DNA of 64,000 nucleotides from CAXXHQ01 sp963665265 (GTDB taxonomy: Bacteria; Planctomycetota; Planctomycetia; Pirellulales; Thermoguttaceae): NCBI GenBank assembly GCA_963665265.2, contig OY762224.2, forward strand, positions 2,790,001 to 2,854,000. The letters are read 5' to 3'. Each line of letters opens with the position of its first letter. Positions within the stretch are counted from its first letter, which is position 1. This document shows positions 52,183 to 61,711 of this stretch, one piece after another. Position numbers and translations under genes: made by a program. The notes under the pieces are model-generated. The model was not told where the DNA came from. It ran no database searches and was given only the letters and a program-made list of their open reading frames with translations.

Positions 52183-53445
52183 TCAATCCTCTTCGGGCTC
52201 CTGCGAAGTGTCGCCGAGTTCGTTGCGGACGGCGGTAACTTCCTCTAAACCGGAGAAAAACGCATCGACTACGTTTGCGTCGAACTGCGTTCCGCTTCCT
52301 TCGCGGATAATGCGAAGCGAACGCTCCAGCGAGAAGGCCGGTTTATAGGGGCGTTTGCTCGTTAGGGCGTCGAAGACGTCGGCGACGGCCACGATTCGAG
52401 CTTCGATCGGAATTTCTTCCCCTTTGAGTCCGTTGGGGTATCCTTTTCCATCCCAACGTTCGTGGTGCGAGAAAGCGATGGTTCCAGCCATTTTAAGAAC
52501 AGGCGAGACGCTCTCGGCGATGATTGCCATACCGTGCCGGGCGTGCGATTTGGTTTGAGGCGTATCGGTCATGGAGCACATGACTCGACCGTATTCGCAA
52601 TGCTGTTTCATTTCCGAAAATTCAACTTCGTCGAGTTTGCCCGGTTTGAGCAAAATCGAGTCGGGGATGCCCACCTTTCCGATGTCGTGTAGAGGAGCGG
52701 CTTCGCCGATCCGACGTACGATCTCTTTCGGCAATCCCAGGTGCTTGGCGATGATCTCGGAGTATTTTCCGACTCGTGTAATATGGTCGCCGGTTTCGTT
52801 ATCGCGATATTCGCCGACGCGGGCGAGACAGCGAACGACTTCGTGATGCGCTTGCGCGAGCTTGGCGGTGCGGATGGCGACTTCGCGTTCCAACTCGGTG
52901 GCGTAACGTTTGACGGCGTCTTGTTGCGATTTGGCCACAAGAACGTTGCGTAGGCGAATTTCCAACTCCACCGGATCGACCGGCTTTTGGAGGAATTCGG
53001 TGGCGCCGAGTTTGTAAGCCTCCATTTTCGTTTGCGATTCGCTTACGGCGGTCAAAATAATGACGGGCAAATCTACGAACTGTTCGTCGTTTCGCAGCTC
53101 GGCCAATATTTCCAAACCGCTGACGTGCGGCATCATGATGTCGAGTAAAACGACGTCGGGGCGTTCGCGTCGAATCATGGCCGTCGCTTGGGTCGCGTCG
53201 GTCGTGTCGTAAAATTTTTCGTAGCCCGCCATCTTGAGATACTTTTCGACGACCTTGACGTTGATCGGTTGATCGTCGATGACGGCGATGCGCGGCTTGG
53301 CGACGATATCGCGGGCTTCGGCCGAAAGGTGTTCCGTAGAGAGACCGACTTGCGGCTTTCCAAACATGGCTCGAACCATTTCCACTCTTTGCTCCAGTGA
53401 GACGTCGGATGAATCGACGGCGATGATTTCTTTAGGTTGGCTCAT
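52183..53445 (-). CDS. Response regulator with HD-GYP output domain (c-di-GMP phosphodiesterase type)
   Basis: A 420-residue protein. After about 50 leader residues a receiver domain runs to about 170: RIAVIDDQPINVK, phospho-acceptor Asp102 in VVLLDIMMPHVSG, and FLQKPVDPVE with the conserved lysine. A coiled linker (about 170-205) leads to an HD-GYP domain: GDHITRVGKYSE, His253-Asp254 in PLHDIGKVGIPD, HHERWDGKGYPNGL (327-340, with GYP at 335-337). All metal-binding residues appear present, implying hydrolysis of cyclic di-GMP on phosphorylation. It lies 39 bases after the hybrid kinase, its likely partner. Confidence 0.9.
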   Translation of the reverse strand: MSQPKEIIAVDSSDVSLEQRVEMVRAMFGKPQVGLSTEHLSAEARDIVAKPRIAVIDDQPINVKVVEKYLKMAGYEKFYDTTDATQATAMIRRERPDVVLLDIMMPHVSGLEILAELRNDEQFVDLPVIILTAVSESQTKMEAYKLGATEFLQKPVDPVELEIRLRNVLVAKSQQDAVKRYATELEREVAIRTAKLAQAHHEVVRCLARVGEYRDNETGDHITRVGKYSEIIAKHLGLPKEIVRRIGEAAPLHDIGKVGIPDSILLKPGKLDEVEFSEMKQHCEYGRVMCSMTDTPQTKSHARHGMAIIAESVSPVLKMAGTIAFSHHERWDGKGYPNGLKGEEIPIEARIVAVADVFDALTSKRPYKPAFSLERSLRIIREGSGTQFDANVVDAFFSGLEEVTAVRNELGDTSQEPEED

Positions 53446-53484
53446 AATTTATTTTCCAAGAGTGCGTCGTTTCGACGCTCGCGG

Positions 53485-55647
53485 TTAGATTTTTTCCTCG
53501 GGTTCGTCGTCTTTCGAAACGGCCACAGCCGACGCCAGACGCTCGACCGCCTCAAGTTCGATTCCGGTCCTATTTTCATCTTCGCTTTTCGCGGCCATTT
53601 CCAAACGCTTCGTCGGCTCGTTGAAGGCGCGATAGCCGGCCGTTCCCGCCGTTCCTTTAAGCGTGTGGGCAAGCACGGCGAGCGCTTGGTAGTCGCCTCC
53701 GTCGTAGGCCTTTCGCATTTCGGAGACGTATTCTTTGAGGAACTCCACGAATTCCTCGACGATTTCTCGGAAGTCGGGATCGTCGACGGGCAAGGTCGAA
53801 TACAATTTCTGTCTTGTCGAGGAGCCGACGGAGGCCGAATCTTCGCCATTGAAGATGGCTCCGTCGATAAAAGGCGCTTTCATGCTTAATTGGGCTTCGG
53901 CGACGGCGCTAATAAGTCGGTCGGCGTCGACCGGTTTTACGAGATACGCGTTGCATCCCGCGCGGAGGCATTTTCGTTCGTCCCCGGCCATGGCGTGCGC
54001 CGTGAGCGCGATGATCGGCGTGTGAACGCCGTTCGACCGCAATTCGGCCGCGGCGGCGTAACCGTCGAGAATGGGCATCTGCATATCCATCAAGATCACG
54101 TCGAAGGATTTCTGCATCGCCAGATCGGCGCCGATACGGCCGTTTTCGGCGATCTCCACCTCGGCCCCGACTTTTCTTAGAACCAACGAAATCAATTTCT
54201 GATTTGTAAGACCGTCTTCGACGAGGAGGACTTTTGATCCGATCAAGGAGATATCGTTTTGCTTCTCTCGGGGGCGGCCTGATCGCATCGCGTCGGCGGT
54301 CGGCTCCGGCAGAATATCGACGCCTTTAAGCGGTCCCGAGTCGATCGACGCCGTAAATACGCTTCCGCGTCCGACTTCGCTTTTCACGGCGATGTCGCCG
54401 CCGAGAGCGCGGGCGATCTTTCGACTAATCGCCAGACCGAGTCCCGTTCCGCCGAAATTGCGAGTTACCGAGCTATCGGCTTGGACGAAGGCGTCGAAGA
54501 TGCTCTCCAGGCTTTGCGGCGGAATGCCCACGCCGGTATCGATCACGTCGAAGGTCATTCGCGACGATCCGCCTTCAAGGGAGAACCAACATACGATCCG
54601 GACTCCGCCACGCTGAGTGAACTTGATCGCGTTTCCCACGAGGTTCATCAACAATTGCTTTAAGCGTAAGGAATCGGTCGTGATCGACGCCGGAACGCCG
54701 ACCGGCCATTCGCATTTTAGCCAGAGGCCCTTTTCGCTGGCGCGAACTCGCAATAACGAAAGGACGCTGGCCGCGATTTCGTGCGGCGAGCAGGATATTT
54801 TTTCGATTTGCATTCGCCCCGCTTCGATTTTCGAGAGGTCGAGCACGTCGTTGATCAGCTCGAGCAAATGCTTGCCGCTATCGTAAATCGAATCGAGAAA
54901 ATCTTTTCGCTCGGCGGGATTTTCGTCGGCGCCTTTGCGAAGCAGCTCGGTAAAACCGAGGATGGCGTTCAAGGGCGTCCGAATCTCATGACTCATATTC
55001 GCCAAAAACTGGCTCTTCGCGTTGTTCGCGGCTTCGGTGGCGGCGCAAATCTGTTCGACGGCCATTCGTTGCCGTTCTTCGCGGAGTCGTTTCTGCTGCT
55101 CTTCGATGGCGTTGACGGTCGCTTCGGTGTGCGCCGACATAAGAGTCTCGCGCTCGATCGAAAGCTGGCGAATTTTCGCCTCAAGTCGTTTGATTTGAAC
55201 TTCGGCCGAGAGTCCCGCCCAAGAGCATTTGCCGGCGTTTTTCAGCACCGCCTTCAGCACCTTTTTTTCTTCGTGCGGGTTTAGCTCTTTGCTCAAGGCT
55301 CCGCAGAGAAAGATGTTCGAGACGGGAGAGCCGACGATGCGAAGGCTGAAAATCGTTTCTTTCCTCGATTCGCTCTCGAACGGCGCGAACGTGACCTTAT
55401 CAACGAGCGAAAACGGACGCAGCGCTTCGGCGACTTCTTTGGCGGCCGACAGTCCGTCGTCCGACTCGAAATTCTGCAACGCTTCGATGCGTCCGTCTTC
55501 GTTCGCGAAAAATAGTAACCGAGGCGCGACTTCGCCGAAGTATCCGGCAAGCGAAGTTAGGTAGCCTTTGGGATCGGCCACCACCGGCTCTTGCTCGAAT
55601 AGGTCGTCTAATCGATCGGCGATTGAATCCATTCCTTGGAACGTCAT
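53485..55647 (-). CDS. Cytoplasmic hybrid histidine kinase with receiver and Hpt domains
   Basis: A 720-residue protein. The first 150 residues are a GAF-like or novel sensor without membrane segments, then a coiled coil (about 150-215). The dimerisation box is SHEIRTPLNAILGFTELL with His220. The ATP site has NLVGNAIKFT, FDVIDTGVGIP and GGTGLGLAISRKIA. A receiver domain (about 472-590) has VLLVEDGLTNQK and Asp521 in ILMDMQMPILDGY. A final Hpt domain carries AHTLKGTAGTAGY with His660. Phosphate could pass H220 to D521 to H660 to a separate receiver, probably the HD-GYP regulator. Its start overlaps the HDOD gene stop by four bases. Confidence 0.9.
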   Translation of the reverse strand: MTFQGMDSIADRLDDLFEQEPVVADPKGYLTSLAGYFGEVAPRLLFFANEDGRIEALQNFESDDGLSAAKEVAEALRPFSLVDKVTFAPFESESRKETIFSLRIVGSPVSNIFLCGALSKELNPHEEKKVLKAVLKNAGKCSWAGLSAEVQIKRLEAKIRQLSIERETLMSAHTEATVNAIEEQQKRLREERQRMAVEQICAATEAANNAKSQFLANMSHEIRTPLNAILGFTELLRKGADENPAERKDFLDSIYDSGKHLLELINDVLDLSKIEAGRMQIEKISCSPHEIAASVLSLLRVRASEKGLWLKCEWPVGVPASITTDSLRLKQLLMNLVGNAIKFTQRGGVRIVCWFSLEGGSSRMTFDVIDTGVGIPPQSLESIFDAFVQADSSVTRNFGGTGLGLAISRKIARALGGDIAVKSEVGRGSVFTASIDSGPLKGVDILPEPTADAMRSGRPREKQNDISLIGSKVLLVEDGLTNQKLISLVLRKVGAEVEIAENGRIGADLAMQKSFDVILMDMQMPILDGYAAAAELRSNGVHTPIIALTAHAMAGDERKCLRAGCNAYLVKPVDADRLISAVAEAQLSMKAPFIDGAIFNGEDSASVGSSTRQKLYSTLPVDDPDFREIVEEFVEFLKEYVSEMRKAYDGGDYQALAVLAHTLKGTAGTAGYRAFNEPTKRLEMAAKSEDENRTGIELEAVERLASAVAVSKDDEPEEKI

Positions 55648-56513
55648 AGCTGAAACAATACCTCGTTTGCGGAGATGTCCTTTTCTAAATCGTCGGCCAG
55701 GACGATCAAGTCGTCTTTCGACAGCGAGAACGCGTTAATCGCGTTTCGCGGAAAGGCGACTAAATTCAAACCAACCGCGGACGCCCCCTTTAGCGAACAA
55801 ATAAAATTAGCGATTTCCACGCAGCGAACTTCGCTTTGAAGTTCTCCGACGACTTCGTTCGAGTCGTGATGGCGACGGATTGCGGTTACGACCCCTTCGG
55901 GCAGCTTCCAGCGTTTGCCCATCTCTTCGCCAAGCTGCGTGTGATCGAAACCCATGCGTTTTCGTTCTTCGACGAGTAAGTTCGATTTCTCGTTCAATGA
56001 GTGAACGGCGTCGACGAACTCGTCGTGTAAATATTCGTCTTCCAACACGATTCCGACGTCGTGCATTAACCCGGCCAAAAACACGTCCTCAAAATTCTTC
56101 ATTCGCAGTCGCATCGCTAAAAGCCGGGAGCAAATTCCCACCGCCACGAGATGCTTCCAGAGGTCCGCGCGGCGATAGTGGCCGACGGAAGCCTCGCCTT
56201 GAAACAGGCCGCTCACGCCGACGGTCAAGGCGAGATTACGGATTTGCTTTAGACCCAAATAGGCGATGGCTTGCTGGAGGTTCGTAATCGTCGTTCGGCG
56301 AGCGTAGGCCGACGAGTTGACGCATCGTAAAACTCGAGCGCTAAGCGCAACGTCGGATTCCAAAAGCTTTTTTAGATCGCGCGAACTGCAATCCGGATCG
56401 TTCGCCACCTCCACGACGCGGAGCGCGATGTGGGGTAGCGTGGACATTTCGTTAATTTTCGAGCAAACGTCCGAGAGCCTCGAAGCGTTCGTCGGCGCGG
56501 TAACAGTCGTCAT
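55644..56513 (-). CDS. HDOD-domain signalling protein
   Basis: A 289-residue protein that is essentially one HDOD domain (about residues 15-225): MSTLPHIALRVVEVANDP, LLESDVALSARVLRCVNSSA, AIAYLGLKQIRNLALTV, FLAGLMHDVGIVLEDEY and GFDHTQLGEEMGKRWKLPE in order. HDOD proteins resemble HD phosphohydrolases; they bind partners or nucleotides in signalling and are often without enzymatic activity. First gene of the three-gene module; ATGA overlap with the hybrid kinase implies coupled expression, possibly as a sensor input or scaffold. Confidence 0.88.
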   Translation of the reverse strand: MTTVTAPTNASRLSDVCSKINEMSTLPHIALRVVEVANDPDCSSRDLKKLLESDVALSARVLRCVNSSAYARRTTITNLQQAIAYLGLKQIRNLALTVGVSGLFQGEASVGHYRRADLWKHLVAVGICSRLLAMRLRMKNFEDVFLAGLMHDVGIVLEDEYLHDEFVDAVHSLNEKSNLLVEERKRMGFDHTQLGEEMGKRWKLPEGVVTAIRRHHDSNEVVGELQSEVRCVEIANFICSLKGASAVGLNLVAFPRNAINAFSLSKDDLIVLADDLEKDISANEVLFQL

Positions 56514-56649
56514 TTCATCTATTTAGGAAGCGAGCGGACGCCTCCCGAAAACGAAAAAATTAGCGTATCGAAAGACGAACGACGTCATTCGACGACACGA
56601 TCCATGCCCGTTCGATTCCCTTGGGCGATGGATTTCTCAGTAAAAATAG

Positions 56650-56769
56650 GTTAGAAAAGGAGGCGAGACCTATGATTCAGCGGAGAGAGGGACGTTTTTT
56701 TCTTTCTCTCGGAAGAATTAATAATCGTCTTGCTTCGCAATCCTCCCGTATATTCGTTAACTGCTAACG
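56650..56769 (+). ncRNA. Candidate structured RNA upstream of 5-formyltetrahydrofolate cyclo-ligase
   Basis: GGAGG (56659-56663) can pair with CCTCC (56742-56746). Within it AGAC (56666-56669) can pair with GTCT (56727-56730), and a 10-pair tip GAGAGAGGGA (56683-56692) with TCTTTCTCTC (56701-56710) encloses an 8-base loop. A separate hairpin CGTTA/TAACG (56755-56759 with 56765-56769) follows, 25 bases before the ATG. A long rod with central bubbles ahead of this gene recalls 6S RNA, which precedes the same gene in many bacteria; the match is by position and shape only. A cis-regulatory leader is an alternative. Confidence 0.3.
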
Positions 56770-56793
56770 AAATAAGCGGTTACGTGCATCGCC

Positions 56794-57411
56794 ATGAAAC
56801 CAGATCAGCCGACAATTCGAGAGCGAAAAAGAGCGTTGCGTCGCCTAATGGCTGATAATTTGGCCGTTTTGACCGAAAAGTCGGCGTGGGACGCACGGAT
56901 ATGGAGTTTCTTGGTTGAATTGGCGGAGTACCGCAGCGCGAAGTCAGTAATGATTTTTCTGAATATGCCGACGGAACCGGCGACGACTCTATTTTTGCCA
57001 AGCATGGCGGAAGCCGGCAAGAAGATCGTTATTCCTTATTGCGAAGGTAACGAATTGAGGCTGTTTCATCTGCAAGACGTCGCCGAATTGGAACGGAGAG
57101 ACGCGTTTGCGCCGGGCGCGTTCGGCATTATCGAGCCGACGGCGGATTGGCGGGCGTACGCCTCTCGGCAAGTCGATCCGCAATCGCTCGACTTAATTTT
57201 AACGCCGGGGGTCGCCTTCGACCGATGCGGCGGCCGACTCGGGCACGGAAAGGGATACTACGATCGCCTTTTCAAGAAAACAAGAACGGATGCGAAGCGG
57301 ATCGGGCTGGCGTTCGCAAGTCAGATAGTCGAATCGACGCCGATGTCGGAAAACGACGAACGAGTAGACGCCGTCGTTACTGAAGACGGCGTCTTTCGTC
57401 GTTCGGAGTAA
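56794..57411 (+). CDS. 5-formyltetrahydrofolate cyclo-ligase
   Basis: A 205-residue protein of usual length. Family features: an N-terminal basic helix (IRERKRALRRLM), AKSVMIFLNMPTEPAT, GKKIVIPYCEGNELRLF, GAFGIIEPT, and the ATP-binding GHGKGYYDRL with LILTPGVAFDRCGGRLG just before. It converts 5-formyl-THF to methenyl-THF using ATP. Alone on the plus strand between minus-strand genes; the 3' end lies 24 bases from the aldo/keto reductase stop. The ATG has no strong Shine-Dalgarno, so the leader structure may matter for translation. Confidence 0.92.
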   Translation: MKPDQPTIRERKRALRRLMADNLAVLTEKSAWDARIWSFLVELAEYRSAKSVMIFLNMPTEPATTLFLPSMAEAGKKIVIPYCEGNELRLFHLQDVAELERRDAFAPGAFGIIEPTADWRAYASRQVDPQSLDLILTPGVAFDRCGGRLGHGKGYYDRLFKKTRTDAKRIGLAFASQIVESTPMSENDERVDAVVTEDGVFRRSE

Positions 57412-57435
57412 ATTTGCGGAACCGGCGGCCCTCGC

Positions 57436-58422
57436 TTAGAGTTTTACCGTTTCGTTGATTTGGGCGATTTCTTCTTCGGTAAGGACGATTGCTCCGGCGG
57501 CGGCGTTTTCGGCGGCTTGAACAGCGTCTCGAGCCCCGCAGAGAGCGCAAGTGAGACCCGGTTGCGCGATCGTCCATGCAATGATGGTTTGAGCGATGTT
57601 GGCGTTGTGCGATTCGGCGATCGTGCCGATCGCTTCAAGCCGGGCGTTGATCTTCTTGATGTTTTCCGGCCGGAATCGCATGTTCATTTTGCGAAGGTCG
57701 CCGGGGCCGAATTGACGATCCGGGCTGATTTTCCCCGTGAGAAGGCCGTTCGCCAACGGAGAGTAGGCCAGCACAGAAACGTCATTTTCCCGACAATAGG
57801 CCATCGAACCGTTCGATTCCATTTTGCGGTCAAGGATGCTGAACTGCTCTTGATCGGACGATAGCTCTTCGCCGTACTCCTTGAGTTGTTCGACGTTGGC
57901 GTTCGAGGCGCCGAAGGCGAGGATTTTCCCCTCTTCTTTCAGTTTCTGCAACTCGGCGACGGTGTCGGCGATGGGAGTCGTCTTCTCTTGCCAATGGGTC
58001 TGATAGAGGTCGATGTAATCGGTTTGCAGGCGGCGCAAACTGGCTTCGACTTCTTGACGGATGGAAGCGGGCCGCAAGCACTTATAAACTTTTTTCGAGG
58101 ACGGGCGCATTGAAACGCCTTGCTCGTCGGAATGAAAGTGAAATTCTCCTTCTTCGCGATCCCAAATGAGGCCGCATTTCGTGGCGATAACCACATTCTT
58201 ACGACGTTCGCGAATCGTTCGTCCGACGATCTCTTCGGAGAGTCCGAAACCGTACACGGGCGCCGTATCGATGAGCGTGATTCCGGCGTCGAGCGCGGCG
58301 TTCAAAGCGTCGGAGGCTTTTCGCTCGTCCGAGCCGCCCCACATCCAACCGCCAATCGCCCAAGAGCCGAAGCCGACGACCGATATTTCAATGTTCGTCT
58401 TTCCCAGTTTTCGATATTGCAT
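57436..58422 (-). CDS. Aldo/keto reductase
   Basis: A 328-residue TIM-barrel oxidoreductase. Catalytic tetrad: Asp and Tyr in IDTAPVYGFG (near 52-57), Lys in VVIATKCG, and His in LYQTHWQ. NADPH-binding features near the end are the AYSPLANGLLTGKI loop and IAWTIAQPGLTCALCGARD. The opening MQYRKLGKTNIEISVVGFG is typical of the general-stress/YajO-like subgroup, which reduces sugar aldehydes or related carbonyls with NADPH. Substrate unknown. It lies 76 bases downstream of the GH2 gene on the same strand, which hints at a sugar-related role. Confidence 0.9.
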   Translation of the reverse strand: MQYRKLGKTNIEISVVGFGSWAIGGWMWGGSDERKASDALNAALDAGITLIDTAPVYGFGLSEEIVGRTIRERRKNVVIATKCGLIWDREEGEFHFHSDEQGVSMRPSSKKVYKCLRPASIRQEVEASLRRLQTDYIDLYQTHWQEKTTPIADTVAELQKLKEEGKILAFGASNANVEQLKEYGEELSSDQEQFSILDRKMESNGSMAYCRENDVSVLAYSPLANGLLTGKISPDRQFGPGDLRKMNMRFRPENIKKINARLEAIGTIAESHNANIAQTIIAWTIAQPGLTCALCGARDAVQAAENAAAGAIVLTEEEIAQINETVKL

Positions 58423-58498
58423 GGCAAGTGTCCTTATCTTTATAGAGAAATAATATTATATGAAAATCGGTCGATACGTAACGCCGTTCGGCGGGTAA

Positions 58499-61396
58499 TT
58501 ATAACGAAGGACGCGGAGTCGCCGGTTGCAATTCGATGGTTATTTCACCGGTTTTCAGTCCCTCGGCGTTCGCTTTCAATATGATTTGGCCGGGTTTGTC
58601 TTTGGCTTGAACGAGGATTTGCGCGAGACCATTGAAAGCGGAACGCTTCCATTGGCCGCCGGAACGATACAGCGTCAGCGAGGCGCCTCGACTTAATCCG
58701 CCGGGCCCCGCGTTGTTTTTCACATAGAGCGCGAAGACGTTTTTGCCCGGCTTTAGAGCAGATCGAATTTCAAAGCACGGCGACTCGCTCCAATCGTGAG
58801 AATCGCCCATGCTCTTTCCGTTAATGTAAAGCCAGCCGTCGTCGTCAATCGAGCCGATAGAGAAAATGCATTCGTCGGCGCGGAGGTCGTCTTCGGTGAG
58901 TATGAACTCGGTGACGAAGAGCGCAGATTGATTTGGCTTTAATTGCCCTTCCATTGCCGTCACGTTCACTTCGCGAACATCTTTCAAATCGATCGCGGCA
59001 TCGGGTTTTTCAGGCAACGAGAGACGCGGTAAGTCTTTCATTTTCCAGGCGGAAAGCTTGAGACTCTTCGTCGGTACTCGGCGGGGATATACGTCGGCCT
59101 CGTGACTGCTTGGGTCGCCATTGCCGACGCCGATGATTTGGGCCGACCCGCTCAAGGATAATAAGATTTCATTATTCGCGGTCGGAACGAATCTCGCTTT
59201 TTCATCGACAATCGAGGCGGTTACGACGCAAACGTCTTCGCCGTCTGCGCGAATCTTCGAGCGATCAGCCTGTAATCTTACGGCGAAGGGGGCTCCGGCG
59301 GTCTCTTGTTTTTCATCCACCGCGATTTTGCCGTTCTTATACCCCTTGGCCGAGAGTTCTCCAGGTTGATAGGGAACGTTCCATTGCAAATGTGAATAGC
59401 GAGGCGTGCTTTGTTTTCCGAGCGATTTGCCGTTGAGGAACAACTCTACTTCGTCGCAATTGCTAAAACATCGGACGTTGACGTCTTTGCCTTCTTTGCC
59501 CGACCAATTCCAATGCGGCAGGAGATGAAGCATGGGCTTATCGGTCCACCATGCTTGGTAAAAATAAAAATTGTCTTTTGGGAATCCGCAAGTATCCAAA
59601 ACTCCGAAGTGAGAACTTACGCATGGCCAACAATATGGCGTCGGCTCGCCGCGATAGTCGAACCCCGACCAGATGAAGGCTCCAGCGACGTAGGGACGTT
59701 CCATTACATACTTTAGCCATCCCTCGGCAGTCGCTCCGAAATCCGGAGCATTGACGTCGTAAGCTCCCAGGTAACCTTTTTGCGGATCGTTGACGTATTC
59801 GCCTCGAGTGCAAAGCGTGGAGCCTTCTTCGCTAAAAACGATCGGCAGATGGGGAATATCGCGATGCAAGGCGTCAATGTCGCCGTGCGTTTTGTAGTTG
59901 CATCCGAAGACGTCAACGGCAAATGTTAAACCCCAGCCCCAGCCGCCGCTCATTGCTGCAGTGAAGGGCCTAGTATCGTCCAAATTCGAGGCGGCTCGCT
60001 TCATGCTCTCGGCGATCCGCGTGCCGGTCGTCGTGCCTTGGATTCTCCATTCCTCGTTACAAAGCGACCAAATCACCACGCTTGGATGGCTTCGGTCGCG
60101 CCGAATCATTCGCGTCAATTGGCTTAGGACCTCAGGATTGCTACCCGCAAGTCGATTTTCAACCATCACCAGAATTCCCAAACGGTCGCAGGCGTCAAGC
60201 AATTCCGGAGTCGGAGGATTATGGGCTGAACGATAAGCGTTGCATCCCATCTCTTTCAAGCGCTCCAGGCGAAATGATTGCAGTCGGTCGGGCAACGCGA
60301 CTCCCACGCCAGCATGATCCTGATGGCAGCACATGCCTTGAATTTGCGTTCGCTTGCCGTTTAACAAGAAGCCTTGCTGGGCGTCCCAGAGAATGGAACG
60401 AACGCCATGATTCACTTCGAGGCGATCGACTTCTTTGCCGTCGAGAGATACGGTAGAGATGAGACGATACAGGTACGGATCCTCAAGCGACCACAACCGC
60501 GGCGAATCCAATTTTAGATTCGCTTGCACGTCCGCTTTTTTCCCGGGCGGGATCGATTGCGAGGCTGCCGTTGCCGTCGCTACTGCTTTTCCGGCGGCGT
60601 CTACGAGCGAGAATACGACAACAGGACGAACTTCTTTGGCAGAGTCGTTTGCGATTTCGCACGCTGCAGTAACGTCGGCTCGGTCGCCTTCAATCTTTGT
60701 GCGTCCCCAGAGCGAATCGGACTCAATATGCGTCGGCTCCGTTTTAACTAGCCAAACATGGCGGTAGATACCGGCGCCTTCGTAATACCAGCCTTCATAT
60801 TGCGAGGCGTCAACGCGAACGACGACGACGTTCTTACCGCGAAAATGGGCGACGTCGGTCATATCGACCGTAAAGCCGGAGTATCCGCTCTGGTTGACGG
60901 CCAACTCGAAACCGTTAACGAAGACTTTCGCGTTACGAAATACCCCGTCGAATTGGAGATATACTTTTTTCTGTCTGTCGGAGGGAGAGAGTATGAACGT
61001 CTTGCGATACCAACCGACCGAAGACTCGGGAAATTGAATGCCGACCGGGCGGAATCCGTGGCAAAGCAAGTCGTCGTCGTCGTGATTTTTGAATTCGAGT
61101 TCGACGGCCCAGTCATGAGGGAGATCGACCATGCGCCAATCTCCGTCATTGAAACCCGGAACGGCGGGACCTTGTAGTTCGCCCGCCTTCGCGTAGAGCT
61201 TAGATGTGCCGTAGCCGAAATCCTGGTCAGGATTTTTGGCGTTGCCGAGCATGAAACGCCATTGACGGTCGAATAGAAATTTCTCTCTGCCGACCGTCGC
61301 GTTCTTTGTTTGGCCGTAGACCGATGCCGTGACGCATATTGTCGCAAGGCAAAGAATTCCGCACAACGAATATTTTGCCGCCGCGCTTCTGCGCAT
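58499..61396 (-). CDS. Secreted glycoside hydrolase family 2 (beta-galactosidase type)
   Basis: A 965-residue protein with a signal peptide (core LCGILCLATICVTASVYG). GH2 layout: sugar-binding jelly roll (about 40-225; DLPHDWAVELEF, GWYRKTFIL, GIYRHVWLV), an Ig-like domain, then the TIM barrel with RSAHNPPTPELLDACD, the acid/base glutamate near 447 in VIWSLCNEEW and a nucleophile candidate near 524 in PIVFSEEGS. AFIWSGFDYRGEPTPY follows. A C-terminal extension has two more beta domains (EVELFLNGKSLGKQ, then a lectin-like end with WLYINGKSMGDSHDWSESP). It would cleave terminal beta-galactosides or related sugars in the periplasm or outside. A promoter lies just upstream at 61424-61456. Confidence 0.88.
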   Translation of the reverse strand: MRRSAAAKYSLCGILCLATICVTASVYGQTKNATVGREKFLFDRQWRFMLGNAKNPDQDFGYGTSKLYAKAGELQGPAVPGFNDGDWRMVDLPHDWAVELEFKNHDDDDLLCHGFRPVGIQFPESSVGWYRKTFILSPSDRQKKVYLQFDGVFRNAKVFVNGFELAVNQSGYSGFTVDMTDVAHFRGKNVVVVRVDASQYEGWYYEGAGIYRHVWLVKTEPTHIESDSLWGRTKIEGDRADVTAACEIANDSAKEVRPVVVFSLVDAAGKAVATATAASQSIPPGKKADVQANLKLDSPRLWSLEDPYLYRLISTVSLDGKEVDRLEVNHGVRSILWDAQQGFLLNGKRTQIQGMCCHQDHAGVGVALPDRLQSFRLERLKEMGCNAYRSAHNPPTPELLDACDRLGILVMVENRLAGSNPEVLSQLTRMIRRDRSHPSVVIWSLCNEEWRIQGTTTGTRIAESMKRAASNLDDTRPFTAAMSGGWGWGLTFAVDVFGCNYKTHGDIDALHRDIPHLPIVFSEEGSTLCTRGEYVNDPQKGYLGAYDVNAPDFGATAEGWLKYVMERPYVAGAFIWSGFDYRGEPTPYCWPCVSSHFGVLDTCGFPKDNFYFYQAWWTDKPMLHLLPHWNWSGKEGKDVNVRCFSNCDEVELFLNGKSLGKQSTPRYSHLQWNVPYQPGELSAKGYKNGKIAVDEKQETAGAPFAVRLQADRSKIRADGEDVCVVTASIVDEKARFVPTANNEILLSLSGSAQIIGVGNGDPSSHEADVYPRRVPTKSLKLSAWKMKDLPRLSLPEKPDAAIDLKDVREVNVTAMEGQLKPNQSALFVTEFILTEDDLRADECIFSIGSIDDDGWLYINGKSMGDSHDWSESPCFEIRSALKPGKNVFALYVKNNAGPGGLSRGASLTLYRSGGQWKRSAFNGLAQILVQAKDKPGQIILKANAEGLKTGEITIELQPATPRPSL

Positions 61397-61711
61397 GTGG
61401 GAGCTCCCAATTTGTTTTTGACTATTATAGCCGCCGAAATTCGGATTTTCTGTCAGCTTTTAATTGTATCAAGAAATTGAATAAATCAGTCCATGGGCGG
61501 GGGAAAAGCTGGTTTATTGCAGATGTTTTTGACAAAATCTCGTGAGCAATGGCGACTTTTTGCGTTGTATTTCTCAATTTTGCGCTCCAGGTGGTCAAAA
61601 AAGCTATGTTTCACTCGGCAAAAAATGCCGGGCGCGGTTTCCTTTTCCCCATTCGATTTTCACTCGGCCTGATCGGCGAACTTTTTTGACTCGCCTTCGA
61701 GGAGCGAAATA
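61397..61711. other. Divergent promoter region, GH2 / PAS-zinc gene
   Basis: 315 bases with no supported gene. The left end carries the GH2 promoter and a GGGAGCTCCC palindrome over its Shine-Dalgarno. On the right, GAGGAG (61699-61704) precedes the ATG at 61712 by 7 bases. No plus-strand promoter was convincing. Confidence 0.5.
61424..61456 (-). promoter_or_regulatory. Putative sigma-70-type promoter of the GH2 gene
   Basis: On the minus strand CTGACA (plus 61451-61456) and a perfect TATAAT (plus 61424-61429) are 21 bases apart, longer than the usual 17. The predicted transcript starts about 20 bases before the GH2 ATG. The -10 match is strong; the -35 placement is doubtful. Confidence 0.45.
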
